In this document: one piece after another, positions 21,484-34,140 of the stretch
How positions within the stretch are numbered: position 1 is the stretch's first letter
How the letters are laid out: each line of letters opens with the position of its first letter
NCBI GenBank assembly: GCA_963514095.1
Contig: OY741286.1
Coordinates: 926,611-990,610 of the forward strand
DNA from: Eutrigla gurnardus
Taxonomy: Eukaryota; Chordata; Actinopteri; Perciformes; Triglidae
DNA length: 64,000 nt
Direction: 5' to 3'
The notes under the pieces: model-generated
What the model saw: only the letters and a program-made list of their open reading frames with translations
The model's database searches: none
What the model was told of the DNA's origin: nothing
Program-made: the position numbers and the translations under genes

Positions 21484-23232
21484 AGGTAAACACGTCTGAG
21501 TAACTTTATGAAACAACTCTGCAGGTCTCACCTCACCTCTGAAGACGTTCACGCACTTGTTACATCTAACCGTGCCACCACCTGCTCCCTTGACCCGATT
21601 CCCTCCTCTCTTCTCCAGGACATCTCACACGACATCTTGCCATTCCTCACCACCCTGATCAACCCCTCCCTCACCTCAGGTGTCATTCCAGCGGATTTTA
21701 AGACCGCTATCGTGAAGCCTCTCCTGAAAAAACCCACCCTTGACGCTACTGACATCCAAAACTACAGACCTGTATCTCTTCTTTCATTCCTCTCTAAAAC
21801 CTTGGAACGTGCTGCCTACAACCAACTGTCATCCTATCTCTTGCGGAAGAACCTCCTAGACCCTAATCAATCAGGATTCAGGACTGCTCACTCCACTGAG
21901 ACGGCCCTCCTCACGGTGACCGAGTCCCTGCGAGACGCCAAAACATCATCCAACTCCTCCGTTCTCATTCTCCTTGACCTATCTGCTGCATTCGACACAG
22001 TCAACCACCAAATTCTCCTCTCCACTCTGGCTGAACTTGGCATAACCGACTCTGCTCTCACCTGGTTTACATCATACCTGACAAACCGCACCTTTCAGGT
22101 CACATGGAATGGCTCTATGTCCAAACCCTGTTCTCTGGACACGGGTGTCCCTCAAGGCTCAGTATTAGGACCGCTTCTGTTCTCACTATACACCAGATCA
22201 CTAGGTTCTGTTATCACATCGCATGGATTCTCCTACCATTGCTACGCTGATGACACCCAGCTGTTCCTCTCTTTACCCCCGTCCTCTGACGCTCACATTG
22301 CAACTCGCATCTCGGACTGTCTGGCTGACATCTCTGTCTGGACAACTGCACATCACCTCAAGCTTAACCTGAATAAAACCGAACTCCTCTTCATCCCAGG
22401 GAAAGACTGCCCTCGCATGGACCTGTCGGTCACTGTTGAGGGCATCACAGTATTTCCTTCCTCAACTGCGAGGAACCTGGGTGTAATCCTCGATGACCAA
22501 CTATCCTGCACCCCCAACATCACTGCTGTGGCCCGATCCTGCAGATTTGCCCTCTACAACATCCGCAGGATTCGGACCTTCCTCACAAAGGATGCAACAC
22601 AGCTCTTGGTCCAAGCACTGGTCATCTCCCGCCTTGACTACTGCAACTCTCTCCTGGCCGGACTCCCGGCCTATGCGATTAAACCATTGCAGCGTATCCA
22701 GAACGCTGCAGCACGCCTCATCTTCAATCTACCCAAATTCTCCCATGTGACCCCCCTCCTCCGTGACCTCCACTGGCTCCCTGTTGCAGCACGCATCCAA
22801 TTCAAGACGATGACACTGGTCTTCAGGGCCATCAATGGAACGGCACCCATCTACCTTCAAACACTGGTCAAACCTCATGCCCCGAAGCGAGCACTTCGCT
22901 CCTCTACTTCAGCTGGCCGGCTGGTACCACCATCGCTGAAATCAAACAAATGTCGCTCAGCAAAGTCCAGACTCTTCTCTGTTCTGGCGCCTCAGTGGTG
23001 GAACGAACTCCCGACTAATGTCAGGACAGCAGAGTCATTTGCCATCTTCCGAAAAAGGCTCAAGACTCACCTGTTCAGACTTCACCTCGACTTATTCTAT
23101 TTTTAGCTCTTACTGCATCGGCAATGATACGTCGTGGTTTCTTTGTTTCCTTCTTTTGACAAATGTACTTATTGTAAGTCGCTTTGGACAAAAGCGTCTG
23201 CTAAATGACCTAAATGTAAATGTAAATGTAAA
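21484..23232 (+). mobile_element. 5'-truncated L2-type LINE
   Basis: The element carries reverse transcriptase and ends with the L2-like tail tgtaagtcgctttggacaaa followed by a TGTAAA repeat (about 23214-23232). The endonuclease domain and ORF1 are absent, so it is a truncated insertion. Confidence 0.8.
21508..23106 (+). pseudogene. LINE reverse transcriptase fragment (532 codons, open)
   Basis: The frame covers the polymerase: NYRPVSLLSFLSKTLER (fingers), LLDLSAAFDTVNH (motif A), GVPQGSVLGPLLFSLY (motif B) and CYADDTQLF (motif C, catalytic YADD), then the thumb and the C-terminal region with RLDYCNSLLAGLP and LHWLPVAARI, typical of the L2/CR1 group. It is uninterrupted but lacks the endonuclease half. 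It would copy LINE RNA at the target nick if complete. The apparent start methionine is not the native start. Confidence 0.85.
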
Positions 23233-23301
23233 ATGCAGGTCCACAAAACAGAAAAATGGCCATCTGGGAGTTGAACCCACGACTTCCAAACCCAAAGCTA
23301 T

Positions 23302-24088
23302 GGGTGCAGTGGAATAGTCAAAAAATAAGGTCCTAACTCCTATTCCTTGACCTCTGGGGAAAACGTCACGGGGTTAAGGAAAGGCGATAGGAGAACACAA
23401 AAGGATTTAGGAAAAGTCGACCGCGGTGCTCAGAGAATCCGACCGGACTTTCACTAAGCTACATCATTATAACGCGGCCGCTGATGATTGACAGCTGATG
23501 ATCGGCACCGGCGATTGACGTGCGTCTGCGCTGGAGAAACTACAATAATGGACTACAAAAAGCGCATCGTCCACTTCTCCACATGTTGGTTTTATAAGCA
23601 GCTGGTTCACTGACCGGCTTCAGGTCCAGCAGCTCCTCCTTGTTTGACCGTTTGCTGTATTTACGTTTCATTTGTGGTTTTACTTCCGTTTTGTCAAGTT
23701 TGTAACATGATTGAAATAAATAAAAAAATACCATTCAATTATTATCACTGTCCACACATTTATCAACACTATTCCAATGACTATATGTCTGCATGAAAGT
23801 CATCGTTAAATATGTAAATACACATATCGTTTGTTTTGTTTTGAGGTGAGCGTCACTTTAAATGTTGCTCTCGCAAAGAATTGTGAGTCGGCGTTATCTC
23901 CTTTCCTATGGCATAGGAAGGTCTGTTGCATCCTATGCTAAAGGAGCTCTTAAAGGAAGCATTGGAGCTCCTTTCCTTTGCATTTAGAGAATCCGAACGG
24001 CTCTTATCATGGCGGCCACTTGTTTACTTCCGGGTCACTTCTTCAGTTAGGAACCTTCCTAAGCAAAATAGACTATTCGACTGCACCC
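23302..24088. mobile_element. MITE-like element inside a tRNA-like repeat
   Basis: Ends gggtgcagtggaatagtc and gactattcgactgcaccc are inverted repeats. The interior, about 790 bp, has no transposase. Flanking sequence on both sides is tRNA-like: a T-loop-like gggagttgaacccacgactt on the left and a D-arm-like block (reverse of ggtagctcagtggtcaaaga) on the right. Confidence 0.6.
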
Positions 24089-24369
24089 TCTGTCTTTGAC
24101 CACTGAGCTACCTGCACTCTCAGAGAAGACTGGAGTCTCACACATAGGAGAATTAAAACAGGTTTCAATGTGTCCAGGTTTCATGAGACCAATTGAACCT
24201 CCACAGTGACCTTTACGACATCTTCGATGACCAAAGGACAGCGGATCAATGTATGATCCTCAGTGAGCACTGAAATACTCTTAAGGAACCCGAGAACTAC
24301 CTAAAGAACCGACACAACAGTCTGAAAGAAGACCAGAACAGGCTTCAGTTTGTCAACTTTGCTTCAATT

Positions 24370-24840
24370 CTGGTGATAGACGGCGTCCTAGATGGCCCAA
24401 TGGTGAAGGTCGTAGGCTGCCAACAGTTTTTGAACCCTGCCTGAGGTATGTCACACGGGAATGTAAGAGGTAAATGAATGCGTGGTTTCAACTGTCTGCT
24501 TCACGAGCGTCATGCGTTGTGATATTGCGTTGATTTCAACTTGCGCCTCGATTTCAACAATTTACCCGTCAAGCTATCTTAGCAAGCTAGCTAGCTTGAC
24601 GGGTACATTTTTTTTGTAAAAAAAAAACATGTCCTAGATGGCTCAATGGTGAAGGTTGTCGGCTGCCAAAGCAGAGATGCGGGTCAGAACGCTGCCTGAG
24701 GTATGTCACATGAGAATTTTAAGAGGTGAATGAATGTATGGTTTTAACTGTCTGCTTCATGAACGTCATGCATTGCGATTTTGCGTTGATTTCAACTTGC
24801 AAATTTCTAAATTTCCATTATCAGCTCACAAGGAGGGAAC
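24370..24840 (+). repeat. Two direct copies of a tRNA-like repeat unit (about 260 bp)
   Basis: Units starting near 24385 and 24633 share cctagatggc, caatggtgaagg, tgcctgaggtatgtcacac/t and tgcgttgatttcaacttgc. The A-box-like tagatggctcaatggtgaag suggests derivation from a tRNA. Confidence 0.65.
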
Positions 24841-25673
24841 AGAGAATGGGTAAGTACATGAGAACCCAGAAGGTCAAGCTAGCTAGGTAATATTTTTAGT
24901 TTAAAAACAATATCTAAAAATTAACAGTGAGCAGGTAAAAAACATACCACGTGCATCGATCTTGACTTACTCCTGAATAAAGTTTTCTTCAAAAAGATTG
25001 AACAAAACTCAGTTAATTCTGATTCATTATACTTTTTTCCAATTGTGTTTAATTATAAATGAATCTTCAAAGTTAAAATGCCCAAATATTTTATTATAAT
25101 AACGTGCAATCACTTGCTGGTGTAGTAATATGTATAGGAAAACATTCAGTTTTCAGTTTCTGAGCAAATTAATGTATCTTGTCCCAGTTTTTATTATTGT
25201 AAAGAATTGTCTGTCGATATAGCCCCCTCCCATCAAAGGTGCTGTTTTTCTATTATGTTTTAACACCTGAAGAGGGCAGTGTTGCTCCTCTGACCCAGGC
25301 AACTTGATGTCGTCACAAAACCCAGGAGGGAGAAACATGATTCACCTGACACTGACAAATGCATCACCACCACCACCATTAAAACTTATATTGAACAAAA
25401 GATAAGAAACCAATAAAATGCCATAAAATCTCACTACAAATGCCATTATTTCTTTTAACAATAAACATTTGGTCTCACTTTTCGGACTTTAATCATTTTG
25501 AAATACTGCTTCTGAGAATGAAGTTCCCCATCAAATGATTTGTTCTTTGACTCCACCCATTGATATCAGCTTAACCACTGAGGCTGTTTCTACCGCGACA
25601 GTTGCTGCGTCTCTGAGAAGTTTTTGGTCTAAACCACCAGCGTCTGATGCTGGGACGGCGACGGTGAGACATC
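24841..25673. other. Intergenic region before an Fc-receptor-like gene
   Basis: AT-rich with no gene or clear repeat. The last 100 bp are the presumed 5' untranslated region of the plus-strand receptor starting at 25674. Confidence 0.5.
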
Positions 25674-28600
25674 ATGGAGGTCACAGCTCTCTGCGCCAGA
25701 CTGTGTGAGTAAGGTCTCTATCATTGTTTTTATTGATTGAAGATGCTCAGTTTTTACTTTTGACTACCAGATATGAGAGATCAGCTACTGTAGATTTAAG
25801 AATCAATTAAGCACATAGATGTTATACACTCTGTGACGTTGAGCTCTTTTTCCTTCACCCTCCAGTGATCAATGTGCTGTTCCTGCTGTGTGCACCTCAT
25901 CAGAGAGTAGGTAAGTAGTGGTTTGTTGCAGTGAATAGAAGGAAGTAGGAGAATGTTGTGTTTTTAGGTGTACGAAGCATTTTTGAATAATAGAAACAAA
26001 AATGGAGCTCACGTCATTATTGTTTGTTAATAGATTAATTAGCATTCATTTGGTTCCATAACTTTAGAACTATATTCCACAGAACAAAGGGAACACATGT
26101 CTTTCTTTGTTTCAGATTCAATGTTTCTTCGTGTTGACGGGAACAGGCTGCAGTTCTTTGAATATGAGCCTCTGGCTTTGCACTGCGAGGGGCTCAAAGA
26201 GGAAGATCTCTTGTGTAGAGGCACCAAACGGCCGGTGCCAACAGGTTCTTCTTGCATCATTAACAATACTTTTCCAGAAGACAGTGGCGAGTACTGGTGT
26301 GAGACCAGAGGGGGGAAGCAAAGCAGCAGCATCAACATTACCATCACTGGTACGTTTGCATGAAGAAAGCAAGATTTTAACATAAACTCATCGTTGAAGG
26401 CCAAACATGTTTTTCAGCTGGCTCGGTGATCCTGGAGAGTCCCGTCCTCCCTGTGGTTGAGGGAGACCCCGTCACTCTGCATTGCAGAAACAAGTCCTCT
26501 TCCTCCTCCAGCCTCAGTGTTGATTTCTATAAAGATGGCCGCATCATCAGGACCATATCTCCAGGAGTGATGACCATCCACAGTGTTTCTAAGTCTGATG
26601 AAGGACTGTACAGTTGTCGAGTCTCTGGTGGTGGAGAATCACCAGTCAGCCGGCTGGATGTCAGAGGTAAAACATAGCAATGTTTCAAAATTATAGTTAT
26701 AATTGTGCCTGAATGTGATATAAATATCTACTGTTGGCTCCTTTTACACTAAAGAGACAAGTCCTGCCTGCTATACTTCCATCCTGTGGATCATTGTCAC
26801 GGCTTTCTTGATGGTTCTTCTCTTTGCAGTCGGACTACTTCACTTTGGCAAAGGTTGTTGCCGCACAGGTACAGATTCATTTCACTCCTAACTTTGCTGC
26901 TAGAAGTGCTCGTATCGGAATCTCTGCATCTTGAGTGCTTTTACTCTGAAAACGTTATTTTGTGAGATCAACTTGGTCGACAACAACAGTGTTTGCAAAA
27001 TATAAATAATATAAAAAAAAGAATGCTTCACTTATAAGAGTGTGGGGCAAAAACCAAGTGTAATCAATGCTTTCAAATCCTGATTGTGCATTGCATAGCA
27101 AAATGGTGTTTTATTGAAAAAAAGTGAGTTTTTCGCCACAACTTTTGGTTACGGTTTTGGACAATAGGGGGAGAGGTGCAGGATGAGGATGTAGAAATAA
27201 AGATCTATTGTGCTACAAGTGGTCAAAAACAACAGCTGTCTAACTACTTTTACTCCTAAAGTGGTGTTATTATGATGCCACAATTTTGCTGAGTGAGAAG
27301 AGGGATTTTCGGTTTGCTGCAATCTGCAACCTCACTGCGTGATTCGAAAATATTTGCTTCTATAATGGCTATATTGGTGTGTCTGTAATATCTGCTACGT
27401 AAATGTATCATTCATCCAGCGTCTGCAGAGGCCGGTGCAGCTGAAGCGGACAATGTGATGCATGCTGTTGAGAGAAAAAAAAGGAAGAAGAAAGGTACAT
27501 CACCTTACATTGTAATTTATGCAGTGCAGACCACAGCAAGTAATAGCTACGTGGTGTATGTATGTGTTTAAACACATAAGAACTTCAGAATTCATCATAG
27601 TTTAGAAATGCACTGCAATGCACATCAATGCTCATAATGGCATAAATATGACTATTTTACGGTGGTCTGGCGTAACCTGAGAATTCACCTGCATATTTAC
27701 GTTTATATAATGGGAGAGGAGAGAGATTATTGCAAACCCAATCATACAAGCAAGCAAACTTTGTGAGGTTATTGCATTTAGGATATAAACATTGTGGTTT
27801 CATCTGCATAATAAGCAATATAAGAAAATCCAACTACTGACAAACATCAAACACAACACACAACAACAAACAATCAAAGAACCACAAAAGCTAAATGAGA
27901 ACCAGACTAGAGTCCTGGGGTACCTCACAAGACCAAGAAGCACTGGACAAGAGAGGTCCAAAATGTATAAGAATTCCAGAGACTTCAGGAAGTCCAAAAT
28001 TTCTTTGCAATTTTATCATTTTAAGAATTTTGTTTATGGATGTGTGTAAGGAATGTTTTATTTCATGAGCTTTAGTGGTATTGGTTGGCATATTTACCAT
28101 TGCTGATTGTTGATGTATTTATCTCTAAGCTGACTAACACAGTCTCTTTCTTCCAGATGAGGATGAATCATTTAATTGTGTTTATTACACTTTGGGCCCG
28201 AGTGAAGCTCAACACTTGGGTGAGACTCATTTAGATTAAAAAGCCATTTGAATGTTAACTGATCTTTGACAAAAACAAGATCAGACACACCAACAATTTT
28301 GTAATAGTTATTCAAATGATTGTTCTCGTAATGTTTGCAACACAATGACATAATTCCATTTTATTTCAAAGCAGAGCCCTCAGCAGGTACCAACCAATGT
28401 TTAATGGAGAATGTGATCTATTCAACCGTGAAGGTAATTTTCATACTCTATTCATGTCACGTTGGATGGGTGGCATGGATTGGAAAGATTCCTTTCATTA
28501 CAATTTGCTTTGATTTTCATTACAAATTTTTCACATCTATTTGGGTATGAAGTCAATATTTCTAGATGTAACCTAAGTAAAGTCATAACTTTTTAGTTTA

Positions 28601-28759
28601 AAATGTTAAAATTTGTTTCATTACCTTGTTCAATGAAACCAGTTTTTCATGGAAAAGGACTACTTTATGTTCTAGCCTTATTCGTTTGATAAAAATGTTT
28701 TCCATTCCTTATCTTATTTTTGTATGTGTATCGTATGTGTCTCACAGGCTGCTGAGTGA
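25674..28759 (+). CDS. Fc-receptor-like protein, two Ig domains, transmembrane helix, tyrosine-motif tail
   Basis: Nine exons give a continuous 293-residue frame: 25674-25704 and 25866-25910 (split signal peptide, NVLFLLCAPH), 26116-26349 (Ig domain 1, DSGEYWCETRGG), 26418-26666 (Ig domain 2, VILESPVLPVVEGDPV, DEGLYSCRVSG), 26755-26868 (transmembrane, ILWIIVTAFLMVLLFAVGLL), 27420-27494 (basic linker, ERKKRKKK), 28157-28219 (CVYYTLGPSEA), 28375-28433 (MENVIYSTVK) and 28748-28759 (stop). The tail has YYTL and the ITIM-like VIYSTV; the two tyrosines are too far apart for an ITAM, so inhibitory signalling through SH2 phosphatases is the likelier reading (inference). The family binds antibody or related ligands on leukocytes. 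This is the most complete of the Fc-receptor-like genes here. Confidence 0.85.
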
Positions 28760-30659
28760 CAGCCGACTGCAGGAAGAGCTTTTAAAGGCATGCTGGCAGC
28801 TTCACAACGCGTTCCTAAAGTAACACCAGGATTTTGAGTGTGTGTTTACTATATTACCATATTTCTGTACAAAAAGTTATCTCAGTGAGCTGGGCTGAGT
28901 TGGCTGTATGTGAAGTGAAACTAATGTGGCAACATCCTGTTTCCATCATCTTGAGTTTTTTGTTGAACTAAAGCATCTGTGTCTATTTTTAAGAGGCGTC
29001 AGTTCATTATGGTCTTACGGTTCAACATGAACAAAGTTGCTGCAGCTTTGAAATACACTCTGTGGTCAACAGCTTACTTACTGGCACCAAGTTCATCTGC
29101 AGCAGACAGCTGAGTTGTCATTAATGCTGTGTTATGTTCGCAATATTGTGATGAATTGCATGAAAATAAAAAGGTTACTGGTGATAATAACTAACTACTA
29201 TCAGTTTAAAAAAGGTCATGGTGTACACGTCACTTTGTATTTGTTCTGTGATAAGAAACATCAGTTCGTCACACCACAGAAACATGTCATCAACCGACCA
29301 GCCCGATTTTAATCATTAAAAATATTCGATAGTCACTATTAGATAATTCACAGTGTTTTCCCACTTATGTTTAAAGCATGATTAAGAGGTGATTTATACA
29401 ATTTCCAGCAAAAAATTACAAACTAATATGATAGAAATGCAAAGTGGGAATTTTGGATGTTTGTACTTTATAATCAGAATATTTGTCAGGCCAGACGTCG
29501 ATCCGCATCTCCTCATCTGACTGTTATGCTATGATGAAAATGAATGCCTGTTTGTAGATGATATGAACATGAGTGCCACATTGACATAAGATAATTTCAG
29601 GACTATGACACCTGTGTTCTGTAAATCTTGACCTTGCCTGTACATCTTGTCTTTGTAAGATAGGACATGATCCGTCCTTTGTCCATGGTTCCTCCTCCTT
29701 AAAAGGGAGATTGTTGTTGGACTCAGGGTCGTTCCTGCTGATTCTGAACCTTTGCATCACAAGGCAGGGGTGAACAGTGCTTTCTTCTGCAGATGAGAAT
29801 AGTGGAATAAACCTCGGAGAAAAAGCTGATCCTGGTTGTTGATCTTTATTGGGCAGATTCATTTTTCCACAACTATCACTCAACGTAGAAACACTGCAGA
29901 TTATGTCTATTTGCTTATTGTTCTGTCAACACCGACTTTAGCTTCTGTTAGCAACAGAACAGGTTTTAAAGCTCTGTCCCTAAAGGATCAGTTTATCTAA
30001 ACGACACATCTGAGATGAACTAATTGATTGATACCTTGCAGTCCGATTCAGCAACGTGGAAATAGTTGTGGTCTGTACTTTGAAGAGACGTTGTAAACCA
30101 CATGAGCCAAGTTCCACACTGTTGCACCTCCACGTATGTTGTGGTGTGATGATTTCGATCCAAAAAGTGATCCTTGATTCAAGAAAAAGCTATATTTTCT
30201 GATGTATTTTCAAGCATATTTATAATTTCGGAATCTCAGACAATTTTCTTGTAAATGTATGACTTTGTCAGTGATCCCTAATGTGCCATTGTAGAAAACA
30301 AAAAAACTCTTATTCTAAAGATTAACCATAGATAAAAAAAAAAAACATGGCAGTGAAAGTATGTCTGAAGTAACAAATAAATCCAAGATTACACAATGAT
30401 TGAAAAGTCATGCCATTTCCAGAAGCTGATGAATAAAAAAAAAATGCACATGTATGTATATAAGAGGCCAACAGCAGATTTTGACATTCAATCTCCTCAA
30501 AGGGTAAGAAGCTGTCATTTTATCAGATATTTTATTTCATACATACTCAGACATTGTGTATTTGATCCTCAAATTGCATTAAATATAAAATGTAAAAGTG
30601 AATGTCAATGATCAACTGAGATTCAGTGGTGTCACGCGGAAAAAAAGTCAGGACTTTCT
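28760..30659. other. 3' flank and intergenic region
   Basis: An AATAAA at about 29165 may end the upstream transcript. Around 29640-29870 the sequence has an LTR-like feel (TTAAAA box, then a GGAATAAA signal, then a GT-rich end), but I could not find paired ends or a target duplication. No gene seen. Confidence 0.4.
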
Positions 30660-31150
30660 CTTCCACTACATCCTGTTGTCACGTTCGGGGCAAGACGGAG
30701 GGAGACATCTGATTGGCTACAGACAACCTCCTCTTAGAAAAAACGCATTTGTGGATCAGAGTCACATCAGGGGAGTCTCAAAAGTTTCACACACAAATGC
30801 AGGGAGGTTTACAAATGAAAAGCACTTTGTAAATACAGGTCCAACAGTTCATATATGAATGTAACAAGCCCCAAATGCGTATTTGATGAAGATTGCAAAT
30901 ACTTTAACATTCATGTATTTGTGATTTTTTTTTAGATTTGTGTGTGCATTGGAAATATGTTTATGAATCTTGTTTTTTATATGTGAATATTTTTTACTTA
31001 CATATGAAATGAAACATATTTGTGTGTGCATTGAAAATGTATTTGTGTTTTGAGTCACATGTATATACAAATCCCCAAATACATTTGTAAATCTTTTTTG
31101 TGCATTTATGAATTTCTGTGTGCATTTATGAATTATGAGACTGTTCTAGC
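30660..31150. mobile_element. Degenerate MITE related to the element at 49866-50557
   Basis: Phrases such as gggagtctcaaaa, acaaatgaaaagc and gaagattgcaaatact match, on the opposite strand, the left half of the palindromic element at 49.9 kb. The right end (atgagactgttctagctcc) is a diverged version of the terminal gagactgaactgacccc. Confidence 0.6.
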
Positions 31151-32116
31151 TCCATAGACAATAACATATGCGATAGCAACAGCAACATCGACAGCAACAA
31201 TGAACCAACCATGAGACAGGGGAAACACACAGACTATATACACAGGGAGGCAGGGAGCTGACGAGGAACAGGTGAAACACATCAGGGCAGGCATGGTAAT
31301 CAACACGAGAGGGTGGGGGAGTCAAGACAGCGGAAACAACAAGGACCAGGAAGTACGAGACAGGAAATGACACTGAGGGCAAAATAAAACAGGAAATCAA
31401 AACCAATGAAACAGAACATGACAAAAACACAGATCATGACACCTGTCACCAAAAAGGAAAGAAACATAATGATTGAGATGCATCTGCGTGAGGCAAAATG
31501 GAACAGGTGAGTATTTTCAGGAAACAGTATCAATATCAATGGGTTGCTGAAGAGGACGTACACGGTGAGAGGGAAGTCAGCCAACGAGCTGCTACAACAA
31601 GCTTTGCAGAAAGTACGTAAGACGGAGGAAAGGAACGAGGGCTGGAAAATGTGCACAAATTCACATCCTTGGAATGATGTCATGCAGGACAGTAAATATA
31701 ACTAGAAAATTCCCCCGCCGGGAAATTTTGAAAGGGCCACGGGGGCTACTGCCGGAGTGTATATACATTACGATGAGATTCTTCGAGATTTCAAACGAGA
31801 CGGAGTTGTTTTAGAGGCAAATACAGAGACTGCTTGCTGACTGAGCTGTCAGAGTAGTCCGTTTTGAGTATTGTGATGTACTTCAAAAACTGTCCACCAA
31901 TCAGAGCACACCACTCGTGTCTCCATTTTAAAGTTTAAATGGAGTTTCTAGGTGAAAGTATGACTGAGCAGAAGACGTTTGACTAAAAAAACTACATTTC
32001 CCACCGACTGCTCCTTCCTGTCCACCAATCAGAGCCCACCACTCGTGTCTCCATTTTAAAGTTTAAATGGGGTTTCTAGGTGAAAGTATGACTGAGCAGA
32101 AGACGTTTGACTAAAA

Positions 32117-34140
32117 AAAGGCAAGGCAAGGCAAGGCAACTTTATTTGTATAGCACATTTCATACACAAGGCAGACTCAAAGTGCTTCACATCATAAAAC
32201 AAAGTGAGAAGAAAAAAAATAGAAGAATTAAAATAAAATAATAAAATTTAAAAATGCATTACAGAAAGAAAGGAGAATAAAACCATATTTGCAATAATTA
32301 AAAACAGTGCAGACATTAAAAGATTTAGCAGAAAGCTATGGTGAACATAAAAGTTTTCAGTCTAGTTTTAAAAGTGGTCAGAGTTGGGGCAAGTCTTACA
32401 TCTTCAGGAAGTTTATTCCAGCCATTTGTTGCATAGTGACTAAATGATGCTCTCCCGTGATTGTTGTTTACTCTGGGAATCACTAACAGATTGGTCTCAG
32501 AAGATCTTAGTGGTCTAGAAGTCTTATGTAGTGGGAGCATATCAGTGATATACTTCGGTCCTAGACCATGTAGTGATTTATATGTGAGCAGGAGGATTTT
32601 GAAATCAATCCTCTGACATACAGGGAGCCAATGTAAGGATTTAAGAATTGGTGTAATGTGCTCACATTTTTTGGTCTTTGTAAGAACTCTAGCAGCAGCG
32701 TTCTGAACAAGCTGTAGCTGCCTGACAGTTTTTTTCGGAAGACCTGCAAGGAGACCATTACAGTAGTCTAGCCTACTAGTAATAAAGGCATGTACAAGTT
32801 TTTCTAAGTCTTGAGCTGACATGAGCCCTCTAAGTCTTGCTACATTTTTTAGGTGATAGTAGGCTGATTTTGTTACTGATTTAACGTGACTGTCGAAATG
32901 TAAATCAGAATCCATAATAACCCCAAGATTTCTGGCTTTGTTTGAGGTTTTCAGGGACAGAGAGTGAAGGTGTTGAATTACTTTAAACCTTTCTTTTTTA
33001 GCACCAAAAACAATTATCTCAGTTTTGTCCTCATTTAGTTGTAGGAAGTTTTGGCACATCCAGTCTTTGACTTGCTCAATGCACTGGCACAGAAGATCTA
33101 TGGGGCGATAGTCGTTTGGTGATAGTGCTACATAGATTTGGGTGTCATCGGCATAGCAATGGTGGTCAATGTTATTATTTTGCATGATTTGTCCTAGTGG
33201 GAGCATGTAGATGTTGAATAAAGTTGGCCCCAAGATTGAACCTTGGGGGACTCCACACGTTACATTGGTAGGTTCTGATACAAAGTCGCCAATGGAAACA
33301 AAATAGTTCCTATCTTGTAGATATGACTTGAACCAGCTTAAGACTGTGCCTGAGAGCCCCACCCAGTTTTCCAACCTGTCCAAGAGTATTGAGTGGTCGA
33401 CAGTGTCAAATGCAGCACTGAGGTCTAATAGCATTAATATTGAAGTTTTGCCAGAGTCTGTGTTAAGACGGATGTCATTTACAACTTTAATAAGGGCCGT
33501 CTCGGTGCTATGAAAAGGTCGAAATCCTGACTGGAAGTTGTTGTGGCAGCCAGTTGAAGCCAGGAAGTGATTTAGTTGTTGGAGGACAACTTTCTCAATT
33601 ATTTTACTTATGAAGGGTAGATTTGAAATTGGTCTGTAGTTGTTGATAATAGAGGCATCTAGGCTCCGCTTTTTTAGAAGAGGTTTAATGACTGCAGTTT
33701 TGAAGGCCTTTGGGAAATTGCCTGATTGAATGGAGTTATTAACTATTTGCAATACGTCTATTGATAGGCAGTCAAAAACATTCTTAAAAAAGTTGGTAGG
33801 TAAAGCATCAAGGCAGCAGGTGGATGATTTTAGATTTGTCACCGTTTCCACTAGAGTTTTAGAGTCTATGGCATTAAAGCTTGCCATCATTGCTGTGTTA
33901 CTTTTGCCTGAACAGGGTGGTGATCCAACTTTTTTGTTTGAGATATTGATGGCGCGTCTGATGCCTTCAATTTTATTAGTATAAAAGAATGCAAACTCAT
34001 TGCATTTCTGCGTGGAGTGGAGTTTAGCTGGTATTTGTGTTGGGGGGTTGGTCAGTCTGTCAACAGTTGCAAATAGGGTTTTCGCCTTATTAGTGTTGTT
34101 GTTTATGATATTGGAGAAGTATGTTTCTCTCGCACTTTTT
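32117..34140 (-). mobile_element. 5'-truncated LINE inserted in the tandem array
   Basis: The minus-strand element ends, on the plus strand, with aaggcaaggcaaggcaactt at 32119, a simple-repeat tail typical of L2/CR1-group LINEs. Reverse transcriptase fills the rest and the 5' end is cut at about 34140 inside the polymerase ORF. Array sequence resumes on both sides at gactaaaaaa and actacatttccc. Confidence 0.85.
32325..34140 (-). pseudogene. LINE reverse transcriptase fragment (about 600 codons, open)
   Basis: Motifs in order: INNYRPISNLPFISKIIEK, LLDLSAAFDTVDHSIL (motif A), GVPQGSILGPTLFNIY (motif B), HCYADDTQIYVAL (motif C with YADD), RLDYCNGLLAGLP and LHWLPVCQRIDF. The endonuclease is missing. 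The open frame runs on upstream for about a dozen codons into the flanking satellite by chance, so its 5' codons are not LINE sequence. It belongs to the same broad group as the element at 21.5 kb but is a distinct family. Confidence 0.85.

Noticed and set aside
24370..24710. Functional tRNA genes
   Set aside because: A-box-like motifs are present, but stems do not pair well by eye and the two copies are part of a longer 260-bp repeat.
29470..29880. Possible solo LTR, suggested by TTAAAA, AATAAA and a GT-rich end
   Set aside because: No paired TG/CA ends, target duplication or internal retroviral sequence could be identified.
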